From: Candidatus Calidifonticultor daggyaiensis
GTDB lineage: Bacteria; Actinomycetota; Humimicrobiia; Humimicrobiales; Humimicrobiaceae
Direction of reading: 5' to 3'
Length of the DNA stretch: 8,345 nucleotides
Assembly (NCBI GenBank): GCA_015661035.1
Contig: JACVJA010000050.1
Coordinates: forward strand, 1-8,345
The notes under the pieces are model-generated. The model was not told where the DNA came from. It saw only the letters and a program-made list of their open reading frames with translations, and did not search any database. The position numbers were made by a program, and so were the translations under genes. The stretch's first letter is position 1; every line of letters starts with the position of its first letter. Shown here in pieces: positions 8,027-8,345 of this stretch.

Positions 8027-8032
8027 ATTATA
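8027..8032 (-). promoter_or_regulatory. Candidate -10 element of the defence operon
   Basis: On the minus strand this is an exact TATAAT, 27 bases upstream of the restriction-modification start, which would place the transcript start near 8020 with a leader of about 20 bases containing AAGG. No convincing -35 hexamer is present at 16-18 bases upstream. The surrounding 8000-8168 region is very AT-rich, so chance matches are likely. Apart from this site and the hairpin at 8081-8095, I see nothing in that 169-base gap. Confidence 0.4.
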
Positions 8033-8080
8033 TGATACCGTCTTTTTATTTAATCTATATTAAAAAATATATTTAATCTT

Positions 8081-8095
8081 TCACCCGATGGGTGA
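8081..8095. repeat. Short perfect inverted repeat upstream of the operon
   Basis: TCACCC and GGGTGA are separated by GAT, a 6-bp GC-rich stem in an otherwise AT-rich spacer. The stem can be extended by CTT (8078-8080) and AAG (8098-8100) across a two-base bulge. On the minus strand it is followed by an A/T-mixed run rather than a clean T tract, so it is a poor terminator. It lies about 50 bases upstream of the candidate -10, so it could be an operator, a dispersed genomic hairpin or the remnant of a terminator from a displaced upstream gene. Confidence 0.5.
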
Positions 8096-8168
8096 GAAAG
8101 GAAAAAACAGCCTCATGAATAATATACAGCAAAATGAATTTAATTTCCAGTAAAAAAACATCTAATGA

Positions 8169-8216
8169 TGTTACTATTTTAAAATGTTAACAGTTTGTAC
8201 TAATTTGAAATGTTAA
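8169..8216. repeat. IS left terminal inverted repeat
   Basis: It begins TGTTACTAT and contains further TGTTA motifs at 8185 and 8211, giving three spaced copies within the terminus. It aligns with the reverse complement of 49-94 over its full length apart from a divergent middle block that is 2 bases longer here. The tip bases TGT are typical of integrase-type (DDE) elements ending in TG...CA. Confidence 0.8.
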
Positions 8217-8267
8217 TTTTTTAATGGTAGCCTACCTGTAAAAAAACACGAAAGGAGGCTATCAAAT

Positions 8268-8345
8268 ATGGAGAAAAAACTATTAGTAACTATGAAAGAT
8301 ATTCATAGATTTAAAGTTTTAAGAGATGTTATGGAAAAAAGAATA
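8268..8345 (+). CDS. Transposase, N-terminal fragment (runs off the window)
   Basis: Twenty-six codons are visible, beginning MEKKLLVTMKDIHRFKVL and ending at the window edge. The pattern of a short lead followed by a D-x-x-R-x-x-V-L helix matches, from memory, the start of the helix-turn-helix domain of ISNCY/IS1202-like transposases. No catalytic region is in view. The start is supported by AGGAGG at 8253-8258 with a 9-base spacer. It begins about 50 bases inside the IS terminus, as expected for a transposase gene. The family call is tentative. Confidence 0.7.
   Translation, partial: MEKKLLVTMKDIHRFKVLRDVMEKRI

Larger units (their letters stand above)
8169..8345 (+). mobile_element. 5' end of an insertion sequence (right-hand copy)
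   Basis: The element starts at TGTTACTAT (8169) and runs off the window. It contains the left terminal repeat, an untranslated leader and the start of the transposase gene. Its terminus is the inverted counterpart of 49-94, so the left and right copies are the same IS or very close relatives, both on the plus strand. Together they bracket the cassette from 95 to 8168. Confidence 0.78.

Noticed and set aside
95..8168. Single IS copy with a target duplication in a circular or rearranged molecule
   Set aside because: The bases just before 8169 (acatctaatga) and just after 94 (acataactaat) look slightly alike, but do not match as a direct repeat abutting the ends. No clear target duplication is visible inside the window.
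1..8345. CRISPR array, tRNA or rRNA genes
   Set aside because: There are no regularly spaced direct repeats and no cloverleaf or rRNA-like segment. Nearly all sequence is accounted for by coding regions and IS ends.

Overview
The window is a compact, AT-rich defence cassette of about 8 kb set between two copies of the same insertion sequence (IS). All four full-length genes are on the minus strand. In transcription order (right to left) they are a single-chain restriction-modification enzyme (PD-(D/E)xK nuclease plus N6-adenine methyltransferase plus target-recognition domain, type IIG-like), a SIR2-family NADase, a very large protein with an N-terminal TIR domain and about 950 residues of helical unknown sequence, and a DUF3800 protein (a family often found in defence islands and predicted to be a nuclease). 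The genes are separated by 9 bases, an 11-base overlap and 9 bases, so they look like one transcription unit starting near position 8020.

Both edges are IS sequence. Positions 1-94 hold the last 14 codons of a plus-strand transposase and the IS right end. Positions 8169-8345 hold the IS left end, a strong ribosome binding site and the first 26 codons of a plus-strand transposase. The two termini align as imperfect inverted repeats of 46 and 48 bases, so the cargo lies between two directly oriented copies of one IS, as in a composite transposon. The left copy cuts into the 3' end of the DUF3800 gene, whose last residues and stop codon are supplied by the IS terminus.

The organism cannot be named from the sequence. 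It is a bacterium with a low-GC genome (or a low-GC acquired island) and strong Shine-Dalgarno sites (AAGGAGGAGG, AAAGGAGG). Tryptophan is encoded by TGG and long reading frames contain no internal TGA, so there is no sign of TGA recoding. Base composition is uneven: the first 545 or so codons of the restriction-modification gene are richer in GC (hand-counted 60-base lines 30-53%) than its recognition half and the downstream genes (often 13-28%), which suggests a mosaic.

Working model (inference): the restriction-modification enzyme gives a first layer that cuts unmodified DNA, and the SIR2 and TIR proteins form a backup abortive-infection layer that depletes or converts NAD+, with the large helical part of the TIR protein as a candidate sensor. 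DUF3800 would be an accessory nuclease. The SIR2-TIR pair resembles Thoeris in its chemistry but not in its architecture: the SIR2 protein has no room for a SLOG sensor domain and the TIR protein is many times longer than a usual ThsB.
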